Assembly (NCBI GenBank): GCA_002282015.1
Contig: NCIJ01000003.1
Coordinates: 164,729 to 228,728 of the forward strand
Direction of reading: 5' to 3'
DNA from: Sulfuricurvum sp. 17-40-25
Lineage (GTDB): Bacteria; Campylobacterota; Campylobacteria; Campylobacterales; Sulfurimonadaceae
Length of the DNA stretch: 64,000 bases
The position numbers and the translations under genes are program-made. Below the pieces are notes generated by a model. The model ran no database searches, was not told where the DNA came from, and saw only the letters and a list, made by a program, of their open reading frames with translations. This document shows positions 16,259 through 25,157 of the stretch, one piece after another. The stretch's first letter is position 1. Every line of letters begins with the position of its first letter.

Positions 16259-17833
16259 ATGAAGCACCGATTTTTAGGTTCCGCTGTCGCAGCGGCTCTT
16301 ATGTCAACCACATTAATGGCCGAAGGTACGATGTTACAACGGTTTGAAGCTATGGAAAAAGAGATGAATGCACTCAAAGCAGAACTGGCTGCAATGAAAT
16401 CACAAAGCACGGCACCTGTCGCTGCTAAAAAAGTATCTGTAAAAGATGATGACGATGAAGATGACAAGCCGCCAAAAGCAACTGCTGGAAAATCCAAACT
16501 GGTTATGGTAAAAAGTAATGAGAAAAAAACGGTTGCTGAAGAATTTGAAGATATTCACGATCAACTATCCACGCTCAACAAAAGAACGAATGGTAACGCT
16601 ATCAAGTGGGATGTTGATTTCCGTACCAGTATTGATAACCTCAGCTATACAATGGCAGATGGATCAAAACAAAAAAATGACGCGCTTTTCACCAATCGTT
16701 TGTGGCTGAATATGAACTATGCTGCTACTAAGCATCTTAGTTTTACAGGTCAACTCGCGTATAACAAATTATTTGGACAACGAAGTATGACTGGGAATAA
16801 TCCTTCTGGAATGGAAGGATTTGACTGGGTAAGCAGTGAAGCCGCTTATAACGATACCTTACGTGTTCGCTCGGCGTATTTCTATTACCAAGACGATGAG
16901 TTTTTAGGATTGGATATCCCGTGGACCGTTAGTCTCGGTCGTCGTCCCTCTACCAATGGACATCTCATTAATTTACGCGAAAATGATCAGGCATCATCGC
17001 CATTGGCGCATACCATCAATGTAGAGTTTGACGGTGCCAGTGCAAAATTTGGAATGGAAGAAGTAACTGGGCTAACCGGGTCTTATTTCAAACTTTGTGC
17101 CGGTCGTGGAATGACGAATGCAGAACCACGCTTCAGTGCTGCTCCTTATAGTGGGCAAGATGCTAAAGCCAATGACATCGATATGGCCGGTATCATCCTC
17201 GTTCCATATGATGATAAACAATACAGCGTTGGAATGCAGTATACCTATGCTAATAATTTGATTGATAATAATCAAACAACTTCTGGTGCTGTTTTAGAAA
17301 CAGTTGGTGGCCTTCATACCGCAACAGCATTTGCAATGATCAATGGTATCGGTAATGGTTGGAGTTACTTTTTGGACGATACATTGATTTTTGTGAGTGG
17401 GGCTATGTCTAAAACGGATCCTTATACTGGAACTGGTAAACAAGGAATGCTTGGCTCATCCGAGAGTAAAACAGGATACAGCTATTGGATCGGTACACAG
17501 TTTCCATCTTTGATCAGCGAAGAGGGTCGATGGGGGGCTGAGTTTAACCACGGTTCAAACTTCTGGCGTCCTATCACCTATGCTGAAGACACTATGGCCG
17601 GTTCAAAACTCGCAGCACGTGGTAATGCGTATGAGCTTTATTTCACAGAGCCATTAGTTGATGATATTTTAACGTTCCAACTACGCTATACGTACATCGA
17701 CTATGATTACAGTGGTAGTAATGGGTTCTTTGGAAGTAACTCTGGGACACCAATGAATATTGCGTCAACACCTAATGCACAAATTGTTGATAAAGCCCAA
17801 GATATTCGCGCTTATATTCGTTATAGATTTTAA
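16259..17833 (+). CDS. Porin-like outer-membrane protein (DUF3373-type)
   Basis: A 524-residue protein with a signal peptide (cleavage after LMA near residue 21), a short coiled coil (LQRFEAMEKEMNALKAELAAM), an acidic linker (DDDDEDD) and then a beta-barrel rich in alternating aromatic strands, ending in YIRYRF as outer-membrane barrels do. The start of the barrel (KWDVDFRTSIDNLSYTM) matches a family of Campylobacterota outer-membrane proteins that I remember as DUF3373. It is probably a trimeric channel with a coiled-coil periplasmic stalk; substrate unknown. A GAGGAG ribosome-binding site precedes the ATG. It appears to be monocistronic. Confidence 0.8.
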   Translation: MKHRFLGSAVAAALMSTTLMAEGTMLQRFEAMEKEMNALKAELAAMKSQSTAPVAAKKVSVKDDDDEDDKPPKATAGKSKLVMVKSNEKKTVAEEFEDIHDQLSTLNKRTNGNAIKWDVDFRTSIDNLSYTMADGSKQKNDALFTNRLWLNMNYAATKHLSFTGQLAYNKLFGQRSMTGNNPSGMEGFDWVSSEAAYNDTLRVRSAYFYYQDDEFLGLDIPWTVSLGRRPSTNGHLINLRENDQASSPLAHTINVEFDGASAKFGMEEVTGLTGSYFKLCAGRGMTNAEPRFSAAPYSGQDAKANDIDMAGIILVPYDDKQYSVGMQYTYANNLIDNNQTTSGAVLETVGGLHTATAFAMINGIGNGWSYFLDDTLIFVSGAMSKTDPYTGTGKQGMLGSSESKTGYSYWIGTQFPSLISEEGRWGAEFNHGSNFWRPITYAEDTMAGSKLAARGNAYELYFTEPLVDDILTFQLRYTYIDYDYSGSNGFFGSNSGTPMNIASTPNAQIVDKAQDIRAYIRYRF

Positions 17834-17842
17834 CTCTTTTTT

Positions 17843-17873
17843 CGTTCGTGGTGAGCCTGTCGAACCATGTGCG
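17843..17873. repeat. Imperfect palindrome with extragenic-repeat core
   Basis: This stretch, just after the porin gene, carries GTGGTGAGCCTGTCGAACCA, a short imperfect inverted repeat. A related core (CTTCGATAAACTCAGGGCGA) follows in the next hairpin. Similar TTCGACAAGCTCA-type palindromes are scattered between genes in many bacteria. Confidence 0.45.
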
Positions 17874-17914
17874 AAAACCGTTTACCCTTCGATAAACTCA
17901 GGGCGAACGGTTTT
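17874..17914. terminator. Bidirectional terminator porin/bcp
   Basis: AAAACCGTT...CCCT and AGGG...AACGGTTTT form a long stem with an A-tract on one side and a T-tract on the other, so it can stop transcription of both convergent genes. Confidence 0.75.
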
Positions 17915-17917
17915 ATA

Positions 17918-18385
17918 CTACGCTTGAAGCTTCGCTAGTTCTTCTTTTACTTTAGCCACGTGATCTTTTACTCTCACATTATTCCATACCGCTTTTACAA
18001 TCCCTTTTGGATCGATGATGTACGTTGATCGTACTATCCCCATGTACTCTTTACCATAGTTCTTTTTCATCGCCCAAACACCATACGTTTGCATCATCGA
18101 CGTCGTTGGATCACTCAGTAAGGTAATACCTAAGTTTTGTTTTTCTATAAAGTTACGATGTGCTTTGGTACTGTCGGCGCTCACACCCAAAATAATCGCA
18201 CCCATATCGTCGTACTCATCCTGAGCTGCTGTAAACTCACATGCTTCTGTCGTACATCCTGGGGTTGAGTCTTTTGGGTAAAAATACAATACGATCCATT
18301 TACCGCGTAGATCACGCGCACAGATCTCTACATCATCTTGATTACTCAAACAAAAATCGGGGGCAGTGCTTTCTAGTTCTAACAT
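17918..18385 (-). CDS. bcp: Thioredoxin-dependent peroxiredoxin (Bcp/PrxQ)
   Basis: A 155-residue peroxidase that reduces hydrogen and organic peroxides, re-reduced by thioredoxin. The peroxidatic Cys44 and resolving Cys49 are in STPGCTTEACEF, the PrxQ spacing. The Arg of IVRSTYII completes the active site. AAAGGA lies upstream of the ATG. A thioredoxin pair (trxA, trxB) that could serve it is encoded about 10 kb away in this window. Confidence 0.95.
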   Translation of the reverse strand: MLELESTAPDFCLSNQDDVEICARDLRGKWIVLYFYPKDSTPGCTTEACEFTAAQDEYDDMGAIILGVSADSTKAHRNFIEKQNLGITLLSDPTTSMMQTYGVWAMKKNYGKEYMGIVRSTYIIDPKGIVKAVWNNVRVKDHVAKVKEELAKLQA

Positions 18386-18406
18386 ATATTTTCCTTTAGT
18401 ATCTTT

Positions 18407-19822
18407 TTAAAGTATAACGATTGATTTAATTTCGGTCATTTCTTCTATAGCAAAACGAGGACCCTCACGACCAACACCGCTTAGCTTCACTCCGCCATAC
18501 GGCTGAATATCAAAACGAAGTGTCGGCATATCGTTGATGACGATACCGCCTGCGTCCAACTCATCAATCGCTTTATTCGCATGCGATAGATTATTCGTAA
18601 AAATCGAAAACTGCAACCCGTACGGTGAGTTGTTCATCTTCTCAATCGCCTCGTCCAAAGTCTCCACTTTGACCAGACTCACAATAGGAGCAAATACTTC
18701 TTCACACACGATCTTCATCGACTCGGTTACATCTGCCATAACGCACGGATAAAACAATCGTCCATCACTACGAGGAGGGGTTAATGCACGCGCACCCTCG
18801 GCAATCGCGCTTTCCACCCAACTCATCGCTCGAGTAACTGCATCATCATCAATAAGCGGCCCTAAAAATGTTTTCTCATCATAAGGTGAACCAACGACTA
18901 GGTTGGCTGTAGCCTGCGCCATTTTTTGTGCAAACTCATCATAAATTCTACTGTTCACATAAATACGCTGTAAAGAGATACATACCTGACCCGAATTGGC
19001 AAAAGCTCCTATCGCACAACGTGATGCCGCATAGTCCAAATCAGCACTCTCATCGATATAGGTTGCGGCATTGCCACCCAGTTCCAAACTCACTTTTTTA
19101 ATCCCGGCACTTTTGGTGATGATAGCACCCACGGGAACTGACCCTGTAAAACTGATCACTCTAGGGATATCACTGCCTACAAGAGCACTTCCCACCTCAG
19201 CATCACCATAAACAACGCTCAAAGCATCCTTAATGGCATACGGGCTTTGAATAAATAACTTTGCCAATTTATACGCACAAAGCGGTGCTTCAGGTGTTGG
19301 TTTTAATACAACCGCATTTCCTGCCACCAATGCAGGAGCCAATTTATGAGCAACAAGATTCAGCGGAAAGTTAAACGGGGTAATTGCAACCACAACACCA
19401 CACGGTTCACGACGCCAAAAAGAGAGGGCTTTACGTCCGCTTGGCATAGCATCCGTATTGATCGTTTCACCGTGCATGGTTCGCATTGTCTCTGCGCTTA
19501 GAGTAATTGTCTCTACACACCGATCAACTTCAATACGTGCATACGTTAGCGGTTTTCCCACCTCATCACACAATGCTTGCGCAAAATCTTCACGCTGCTC
19601 TTTTAGCTTTGCAGCTACATCTAGTAGCCATGCACATCGTTGATGCAAAGGGGTTTTTTTGGCATCTTTAGCTGCTATTTGGGCAATTTTGAGTGCTTTA
19701 TACGCATCAGCAGCACTACAAACAGCTCCTTTTGACGCTACTCTTCCGTCGTACGGGCTCAAACGCTCAGAATATTGGTCTGCCTTAATTTCAAGCGATC
19801 CCATCCATATATGTGCGTCCAT
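18407..19822 (-). CDS. NAD(P)-dependent aldehyde dehydrogenase
   Basis: A 471-residue member of the aldehyde dehydrogenase superfamily. Counting from the chosen start, Asn151 (ITPFNFPLN), Glu247 (SLELGGN) and the nucleophile Cys281 (SGQVCIS) are all present, so it should be active. Substrate is not readable; the sequence looks like the succinate-semialdehyde/lactaldehyde/glyceraldehyde-3-phosphate group. The start is decided by the ribosome-binding site: AGGAG directly abuts the first ATG but lies 6 nt before the second, which I choose. It ends 21 nt before bcp on the same strand. Confidence 0.9.
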   Translation of the reverse strand: MDAHIWMGSLEIKADQYSERLSPYDGRVASKGAVCSAADAYKALKIAQIAAKDAKKTPLHQRCAWLLDVAAKLKEQREDFAQALCDEVGKPLTYARIEVDRCVETITLSAETMRTMHGETINTDAMPSGRKALSFWRREPCGVVVAITPFNFPLNLVAHKLAPALVAGNAVVLKPTPEAPLCAYKLAKLFIQSPYAIKDALSVVYGDAEVGSALVGSDIPRVISFTGSVPVGAIITKSAGIKKVSLELGGNAATYIDESADLDYAASRCAIGAFANSGQVCISLQRIYVNSRIYDEFAQKMAQATANLVVGSPYDEKTFLGPLIDDDAVTRAMSWVESAIAEGARALTPPRSDGRLFYPCVMADVTESMKIVCEEVFAPIVSLVKVETLDEAIEKMNNSPYGLQFSIFTNNLSHANKAIDELDAGGIVINDMPTLRFDIQPYGGVKLSGVGREGPRFAIEEMTEIKSIVIL

Positions 19823-19912
19823 AGCCATCTCCTAGAGTAAATTATGTTTCAATTATACAAATCATCACCTAAAAGTAGATAGAATACCCCAAATCAAACA
19901 AGGATATTTACG

Positions 19913-20359
19913 ATGAATTTAACCATTAGCGAAGCCCCTTTCGGTGTTAGACCTCCTGTTACAAAACCCCTTCCAAGCTTTTTACCCGCACTTGGGGAAG
20001 AACGTTTTCGAAAATTAGTAAGTGACCACTACGAACTTTTACGTACCAGCGATATTTCACATTTGTTTCCCATTAACGATGAAGATGAGTTTAAAGCCGC
20101 CAAAAAACATGCAGCCGATTTTATGATCCAAATATGCGGCGGGCCTGCGTATTTTAATCAATCTCGCGGTGAACCACGTATGGTCGGTCGTCACGCACCC
20201 TTTCGCATTGATGCCGCAGCACGACGTCGTTGGTTGGGGTTTTACGCCCTCTTGATTACCGAACTTGAAGCTGAGGGTATTAATCCTGAGTATCTACAGT
20301 CTTATTGGAATTATCTTGATATTTTTTCTATTTGGATGGTCAATACACCCACACAATAA
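19913..20359 (+). CDS. Truncated haemoglobin, group II-like
   Basis: A 148-residue globin. The proximal haem ligand is His94 in RMVGRHAPFRID; the preceding ICGGPAYFNQSRGEPRM and Trp107 (RRRWLGFY) are characteristic of group II truncated haemoglobins. Tyr40 is the likely B10 residue for oxygen binding. An N-terminal extension of about 20 proline-rich residues precedes the globin fold. Such proteins bind oxygen and often detoxify NO. An AAGGA ribosome-binding site lies 9 nt before the ATG. Confidence 0.88.
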   Translation: MNLTISEAPFGVRPPVTKPLPSFLPALGEERFRKLVSDHYELLRTSDISHLFPINDEDEFKAAKKHAADFMIQICGGPAYFNQSRGEPRMVGRHAPFRIDAAARRRWLGFYALLITELEAEGINPEYLQSYWNYLDIFSIWMVNTPTQ

Positions 20360-20371
20360 AGAACTTCCAAC

Positions 20372-20386
20372 CCCCTGATCTAGGGG
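20372..20386 (+). terminator. Weak hairpin after the globin gene
   Basis: CCCCT and AGGGG form a 5-bp stem with a GATCT loop, 13 nt after the globin stop. It is not followed by a clear U-tract. Confidence 0.4.
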
Positions 20387-20469
20387 AGTTATAAACTACT
20401 TAATCAATGTTAAATCCCAACTGCGCTAAAATCACCTACTTTATTATTATTTTCACTGGAGAAACCCCC

Positions 20470-21390
20470 ATGAATGAAGCCAAACTTATTTGGATGAACG
20501 GTAAACTAATACCTTGGAATGACGCAAAGATACACGTCCTTTCTCACACCCTCCACTATGGCAACGGTGCTATCGAGGGGACAAAAGTATATAAAACCCC
20601 TAAAGGGTATGCTATTTTTCGTCTCAATGACCATACCAAGCGTTTGATTGAATCGGCAAAGATGACACTTATTACGGTTCCCTATACACTTGAGGAACTC
20701 AATAAGGCGCAAATCGATCTTATTAAATCGAATGATTTTACAGGTGAAAATGTCTACTTACGCCCTATCGTCTATCTTGGATACGGCGTTATGGGTATTT
20801 ATCACAAAGAAGCACCGGTTGAAGTCTCAATAGCTGCATGGGAGTGGGGTGCATATTTGGGTGAAGAAGGGATGAAACGCGGAATTCGTCTCAAGATCTC
20901 TTCTTTTAGCCGACCGAATAACAAGTCCAATATGGGTAAAGCCAAAGCAGTCGCCAATTACCTAAACTCTCAAATGGCAAAATACGAAGCAGTTGAAGCG
21001 GGATACGATGAAGCACTGCTTTTGGATGATGAGGGATATGTTGCGGAAGCAAGCGGTGCCTCTTTTTTCATGATCAAAGACGGTGAGATCATCACCCCTC
21101 CAAACGATAACTCTTTGGCATCGATCACTCAAAAAACGGTTATCGAAATGGCCGAAAAAATGGGGCTAAAAGTGACTCGCAGACGCATAAGCCGTGAAGA
21201 AATCTATATTGCGGATGAAGCATTCCTAACAGGAACAGCAGCAGAGCTTACCCCTGTTCGCGAAGTAGATGCTCGTGTTTTAGGTGCAGGTGGACGTGGT
21301 CCAATCACTGAAAAACTGCAAAGCGGCTATTTTGACATCGTATACGGACGTAATCCTGATTACGATCATTATTTAACCTACATCAACTAA
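20470..21390 (+). CDS. ilvE: Branched-chain amino acid aminotransferase
   Basis: A 306-residue fold-type IV PLP enzyme catalysing the last step of leucine, isoleucine and valine synthesis. The N-terminal substrate loop HVLSHTLHYGNGAIEGTK is typical, the cofactor lysine is Lys159 in KAKAVANYLNS, and EASGASFFMIK and TGTAAELTPVREVD complete the family pattern. The frame is open 63 nt upstream, but the ATG with GGAG 8 nt before it gives the normal N-terminus. It is first in a plus-strand operon with the SPFH gene and hisIE. Confidence 0.96.
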   Translation: MNEAKLIWMNGKLIPWNDAKIHVLSHTLHYGNGAIEGTKVYKTPKGYAIFRLNDHTKRLIESAKMTLITVPYTLEELNKAQIDLIKSNDFTGENVYLRPIVYLGYGVMGIYHKEAPVEVSIAAWEWGAYLGEEGMKRGIRLKISSFSRPNNKSNMGKAKAVANYLNSQMAKYEAVEAGYDEALLLDDEGYVAEASGASFFMIKDGEIITPPNDNSLASITQKTVIEMAEKMGLKVTRRRISREEIYIADEAFLTGTAAELTPVREVDARVLGAGGRGPITEKLQSGYFDIVYGRNPDYDHYLTYIN

Positions 21391-21399
21391 AGGGACATT

Positions 21400-22440
21400 A
21401 TGGCAAGCGATATGAACGATTATTTTCAAAAAAAGAAAACTGAAAATCAAAAAAAGAATGACTCACAAGGGCCTAAAATGCCAAAATTTGACTTCAATAT
21501 GAACAGTCAAAAAGCGGGAACATTATGGCTTATCGGAGGAGTCATCTTGTTGCTCATCTTAGCAAAGCCGTTTGTCATTATCACCGAGGGTGAACGCGGT
21601 ATTCTTTCAACGAATGGGAAATATGAAGAACGGGCTCTTATGCCTGGTCTGCATTTTTTAATCCCTGTGATTCAAAAAGTGTATCTGGTGGATACCAAAG
21701 TCCGAATTATCAATTATGCGGACAAGGTGGATCGTGCATCAACAGCTGGCGATGGAATTCTCCTAAAACCGGCGATTACCGTGCTTGATAAACGTGGATT
21801 ACCTGTCTCAATCGATATGACCGTTCAATATCGCCTTAATGCTGAACTTGCCGCTCAAACCATCTCTAATTGGGGATTTAGCTGGGAAGATAAGATCATT
21901 GACCCTGTCGCACGTGATGTGGTTCGTAATGTCGTAGGTCAATACGATGCAGAAACATTACCGATTATGCGCAACACGATTGCTCAAAAAATCGAAGCGG
22001 GTATTCGTAATAATATGGATCGTCAAAAAAATGGTCCTGCAGATCTACAATCCATTCAATTACGTGAAATCGGTCTTCCTCAAAAAGTAAAAGATCAAAT
22101 CGAACGTGTACAAGTAGCCAAACAAGAAGTAGAAAAAGCGCAGCAAGATGTTGAGCGTGCTAAACAAGAAGCATTCAAGAAAGAGACAGAAGCTCAAGGA
22201 ACTGCAAATGCACTCACCATTGAGGCACAAGCACAAGCAAAAGCAAATCACCTTGTAGGCGCATCCCTGAGTCCTGGATTACTCAAACTTGAGCAAATAA
22301 AAGTGCAGGGTAAATTTAACGAAGCACTCAAAGAAAATAAAGATGCGAAGATCTTTTTAACCCCTGGCGGATCAACTCCGAATATCTGGCTTGATACCAA
22401 AAGCGGTGACAGTCAAAAAATAAGCTCAATAGGCAAATAA
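21400..22440 (+). CDS. SPFH/Band 7 (prohibitin-family) membrane protein
   Basis: A 346-residue protein with a polar N-terminus, one membrane helix (about residues 39-60, LWLIGGVILLLILAKPFVII) and an SPFH domain starting ITEGERGILSTNGKYEE. A long coiled coil (about 225-285, VAKQEVEKAQQDVERAKQEA) drives oligomerisation, and the C-terminus contains FLTPGGSTPNIWLD. It resembles prohibitins and HflK/HflC, which form large membrane rings and modulate the FtsH protease. It sits 9 nt after ilvE and 3 nt before hisIE; the ilvE-SPFH pairing is also remembered from Campylobacter. Confidence 0.88.
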   Translation: MASDMNDYFQKKKTENQKKNDSQGPKMPKFDFNMNSQKAGTLWLIGGVILLLILAKPFVIITEGERGILSTNGKYEERALMPGLHFLIPVIQKVYLVDTKVRIINYADKVDRASTAGDGILLKPAITVLDKRGLPVSIDMTVQYRLNAELAAQTISNWGFSWEDKIIDPVARDVVRNVVGQYDAETLPIMRNTIAQKIEAGIRNNMDRQKNGPADLQSIQLREIGLPQKVKDQIERVQVAKQEVEKAQQDVERAKQEAFKKETEAQGTANALTIEAQAQAKANHLVGASLSPGLLKLEQIKVQGKFNEALKENKDAKIFLTPGGSTPNIWLDTKSGDSQKISSIGK

Positions 22441-22443
22441 ACG

Positions 22444-23118
22444 ATGAATCTTAATCAAATCGATTGGGCAAAATCCGAGCTTCTGCCGGTTATTGTTCAA
22501 GACTCTACGACATCAGAAGTCCTAATGATGGCGTACATGAATCGTGAAGCGCTTGAACTTTCCCTTTCTACCCGCATTGCCCACTACTTTTCACGTTCAA
22601 AACAGCGTCTATGGAAAAAAGGTGAGACAAGCGGTCACCTACAGCATATCCAGCGTTTTTTACTCGATTGCGATAATGATACCTTGCTCATCATGGTTCA
22701 ACAAGAGGGTGTAGCCTGCCATACAGGCCGTAAGTCCTGCTTTTTTACCGATATCGAATCAGGTGATGCGATTAGCGAACCTCAAATAGACACTACCGCT
22801 GCTTATGGAATCATAGATGAGCTGTACCATACCATTCTTTCTCGAAAAAATGCAGATCCCCAAACGTCATGGACTGCAAAACTACTAAGTAAAGGAGATA
22901 ATGCAATCCTCAAAAAAGTAGTCGAAGAAGCAGGTGAGTTTTCATTTGCGATCAAAGACAATGATGAAGATGAAATTATTTATGAATGTGCCGATTTAGT
23001 CTATCATGTCCTTGTCGCATTAGGACACAAAAATATTTCTCCCGATCGTGTTAAACAAGAACTCGCCCGCCGTTTTGGGATGAGTGGTATTGCGGAGAAG
23101 AACGCTAGGACAAAATGA
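22444..23118 (+). CDS. hisIE: Bifunctional phosphoribosyl-AMP cyclohydrolase / phosphoribosyl-ATP pyrophosphatase
   Basis: A 224-residue fusion doing steps 2 and 3 of histidine synthesis. The HisI domain (about 1-115) shows MAYMNREALELS, HYFSRSKQRLWKKGETSGH and the metal-binding DCDNDTLL and GVACHTGRKSC. The HisE domain (about 120-224) shows LYHTILSRK, KKVVEEAGEF and YECADLVYHVLVAL. Such HisIE fusions are common. The stop overlaps the start of the next gene (ATGA), so the downstream membrane proteins are translationally coupled. No other his gene is nearby. Confidence 0.96.
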   Translation: MNLNQIDWAKSELLPVIVQDSTTSEVLMMAYMNREALELSLSTRIAHYFSRSKQRLWKKGETSGHLQHIQRFLLDCDNDTLLIMVQQEGVACHTGRKSCFFTDIESGDAISEPQIDTTAAYGIIDELYHTILSRKNADPQTSWTAKLLSKGDNAILKKVVEEAGEFSFAIKDNDEDEIIYECADLVYHVLVALGHKNISPDRVKQELARRFGMSGIAEKNARTK

Positions 23119-23630
23119 GAACACACATTATCGACTTTTTACATGCATTAAACCTGTATGATTACCTCCTATTTGGAGGGATTATCTTCTTATTCTTATT
23201 CTTGATGATATTAGCAATACTCTTTCGACACAAACAAACGCTTGCCCTTGTTCTTATTATCTTAGCCCTTATTACTTTATTGATTGCACCGATTGGCGGC
23301 TATATTGCCCTACACGCTCTACTGTATAAACACACTATTACACTCACAACGGTTAAAGATCTCACTTTTACCGAAGCACTGTTAATCCAAGGAGATGTTA
23401 ACAATACCTCGAAGCAAACATTCAAAGAGTGTACTCTGTACGTCGGTGTCTCCAAGATATCTCCCATAAAACCGCTTAATAAACTTTACCCTTATGTCCC
23501 TTTTCGTCATCAAATCATCACTCTTGCTGGACCGATTGCCCCTAAAAGCTCTCAAAGCTTTAAATTCCTCATGCAACCCTTTCATTACAACAAGCGCCAC
23601 AGCGTAACCGTTATCGGACAATGCAGATGA
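23115..23630 (+). CDS. Small membrane protein, DUF2393-like (copy 1)
   Basis: A 171-residue protein with two N-terminal membrane helices (about 17-37 and 42-66) followed by a periplasmic beta-rich domain beginning KHTITLTTVKDLTFTEALLIQGDVNN. The pattern matches what I remember as DUF2393, a family confined mostly to Campylobacterota and without known function. Its start overlaps hisIE by 4 nt and its end overlaps the next gene by 4 nt. The next gene encodes a protein of the same layout. Confidence 0.75.
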   Translation: MRTHIIDFLHALNLYDYLLFGGIIFLFLFLMILAILFRHKQTLALVLIILALITLLIAPIGGYIALHALLYKHTITLTTVKDLTFTEALLIQGDVNNTSKQTFKECTLYVGVSKISPIKPLNKLYPYVPFRHQIITLAGPIAPKSSQSFKFLMQPFHYNKRHSVTVIGQCR

Positions 23631-24190
23631 GTACCTCATTTACCATTTGGCACTATTTAGACTTTATGCTCATAGCTACACTGTTAACCGTCGCTATCGT
23701 ATATACGCTCAAACAAAAAGAGATCCCACAAAAAGGGTCTTATATTGCAACCTACTGTGTATTTGCCCTAATGCTTCTTGGTTTTTCTCTAGTTGCTATT
23801 AATGGATATACCAAACAAGTCGTTTTAGTGAATGTTAAAAATCACCGTTTTCTCTCAACAGAATCTATTATCTATACAGGAACTGTACGTAACTCTGGTA
23901 ATTATGATGTAGGACATGTCGAAATTGAAATTGAGATTTTTGATAAAGGATTAAAAAAACAAGGGAGGTCTTCGTATGAATCAACCGCATTTAATGATTA
24001 TTTTAATGATGTTGATATACGTAAACTTCTCGGTTTTGACCGCTCTAATATAAAACCGACCTCTTTTGTTATTCGTAAAACAGTGGCAAAAAAATTAAAA
24101 GCTAGAGAAGGAAAACAGTTTGCAGTATCGATCAACTATCCCACTTACTTTAGTGGCTACAGCAGTAAAGAGCGGATTGTCGTACACTAA
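23627..24190 (+). CDS. Small membrane protein, DUF2393-like (copy 2)
   Basis: A 187-residue protein with two membrane helices (about 8-30 and 41-60) and a beta-rich outer domain with FLSTESIIYTGTVRNSGNY, matching copy 1 in layout (helix, helix, beta domain with a V-N/R-N segment). I choose the ATG in the ATGA overlap with copy 1; an ATG two codons earlier is also possible. The gene ends convergently, overlapping the radical SAM gene by 4 nt. The two proteins may form a heteromer. Confidence 0.72.
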   Translation: MSTSFTIWHYLDFMLIATLLTVAIVYTLKQKEIPQKGSYIATYCVFALMLLGFSLVAINGYTKQVVLVNVKNHRFLSTESIIYTGTVRNSGNYDVGHVEIEIEIFDKGLKKQGRSSYESTAFNDYFNDVDIRKLLGFDRSNIKPTSFVIRKTVAKKLKAREGKQFAVSINYPTYFSGYSSKERIVVH

Positions 24191-25149
24191 TATTTGAGCC
24201 CTAGAGGTTTAAGTGCTTGATTGATAACTCTGACTTGCTTATTCTTGTCTCTACACCACTCAGGGGCGATTAAAGACTCATCATCAATACCTGCACTGAT
24301 ACGCTGAACACTTACATGTGGTGGCTTTGCTTTGAGCGCTTCACTAAGCACCTCTAAATAAAGCTCTTCACCAATAGGGGTAAACTCACCTCTGGCATAC
24401 TCGTTGGCTAAAGCAGTTCGTTTCACAACGTACAACGAATGATACTTAACCGAATCGATTCCTAAATCATACGCTGCATACGCTGTTTCCAGCATCATCT
24501 TTTTATCCTCGCCCGGTAGACCAAAGATCAGATGGCCACAGACATTGAGTCCATGTTTTTTTGCTTTTACAATAGCTGCTTTAACATTTTGACTGTCATG
24601 TCCACGATTGATTTTTAAAAGCGTTTCATCGTAGATGGATTGGATGCCAAACTCAATCCATACTTCCGTTCGTTTTGAGAGTTCGCCTAGATATTCAAAT
24701 GTCTCATCACTGATGCTATCAGAGCGTGTACCAATACTAAGCCCCACTACATTCTCAAAGGTCAATGCTTTTTCATACAGCGCTTTTAGGGTACTTAAGG
24801 GGGCATAGGTATTTGTAAAACTTTGAAAATAGACTAAATACTTTTGCGTCTTGTTTTCCACTGTCAGTTTCTTTGAAAGGGCATTAAACTGCCATTCAAG
24901 TTGTTGAAGCTGTTGTTCCAAATGGGGATTTTCTGGGGAATCAAGATTCAGAAAAAAACCTTTTAATGGCTTTACTTTGTCTAAACTTGGGCTAAAAGAA
25001 TCGTTCTCACAAAAAGTACATCCACCCTTTGCAACGGTTCCATCAATATTCGGACACGTAAAGCCAGAAATCGAAACCGGAACTTTGGAAACTTTACATC
25101 CAAACTTTTTATTCAAGTATTGCCCAAAAGTAAAAATCTGTTCTCGCAT
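24187..25149 (-). CDS. Radical SAM protein, YhcC family (TIGR01212-type)
   Basis: A 320-residue radical SAM protein. The iron-sulfur ligands are Cys32, Cys44 and Cys47 (TCPNIDGTVAKGGCTFC), with the unusually long first gap of the YhcC family; family motifs YFQSFTNTYAP, IEFGIQS and GHLIFGLPGED follow. The reaction is not established to my knowledge, though a role in nucleic-acid modification has been suggested. The start is an ATG 8 nt after the purF stop with an AGAGG ribosome-binding site; the frame remains open further upstream inside purF. Confidence 0.88.
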   Translation of the reverse strand: MREQIFTFGQYLNKKFGCKVSKVPVSISGFTCPNIDGTVAKGGCTFCENDSFSPSLDKVKPLKGFFLNLDSPENPHLEQQLQQLEWQFNALSKKLTVENKTQKYLVYFQSFTNTYAPLSTLKALYEKALTFENVVGLSIGTRSDSISDETFEYLGELSKRTEVWIEFGIQSIYDETLLKINRGHDSQNVKAAIVKAKKHGLNVCGHLIFGLPGEDKKMMLETAYAAYDLGIDSVKYHSLYVVKRTALANEYARGEFTPIGEELYLEVLSEALKAKPPHVSVQRISAGIDDESLIAPEWCRDKNKQVRVINQALKPLGLKY

Positions 25150-25157
25150 ATTACCTC

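Noticed and set aside
22444..23118. HisI and HisE fused in one protein, considered as an odd fusion
   Set aside because: HisIE fusions are common in bacteria.
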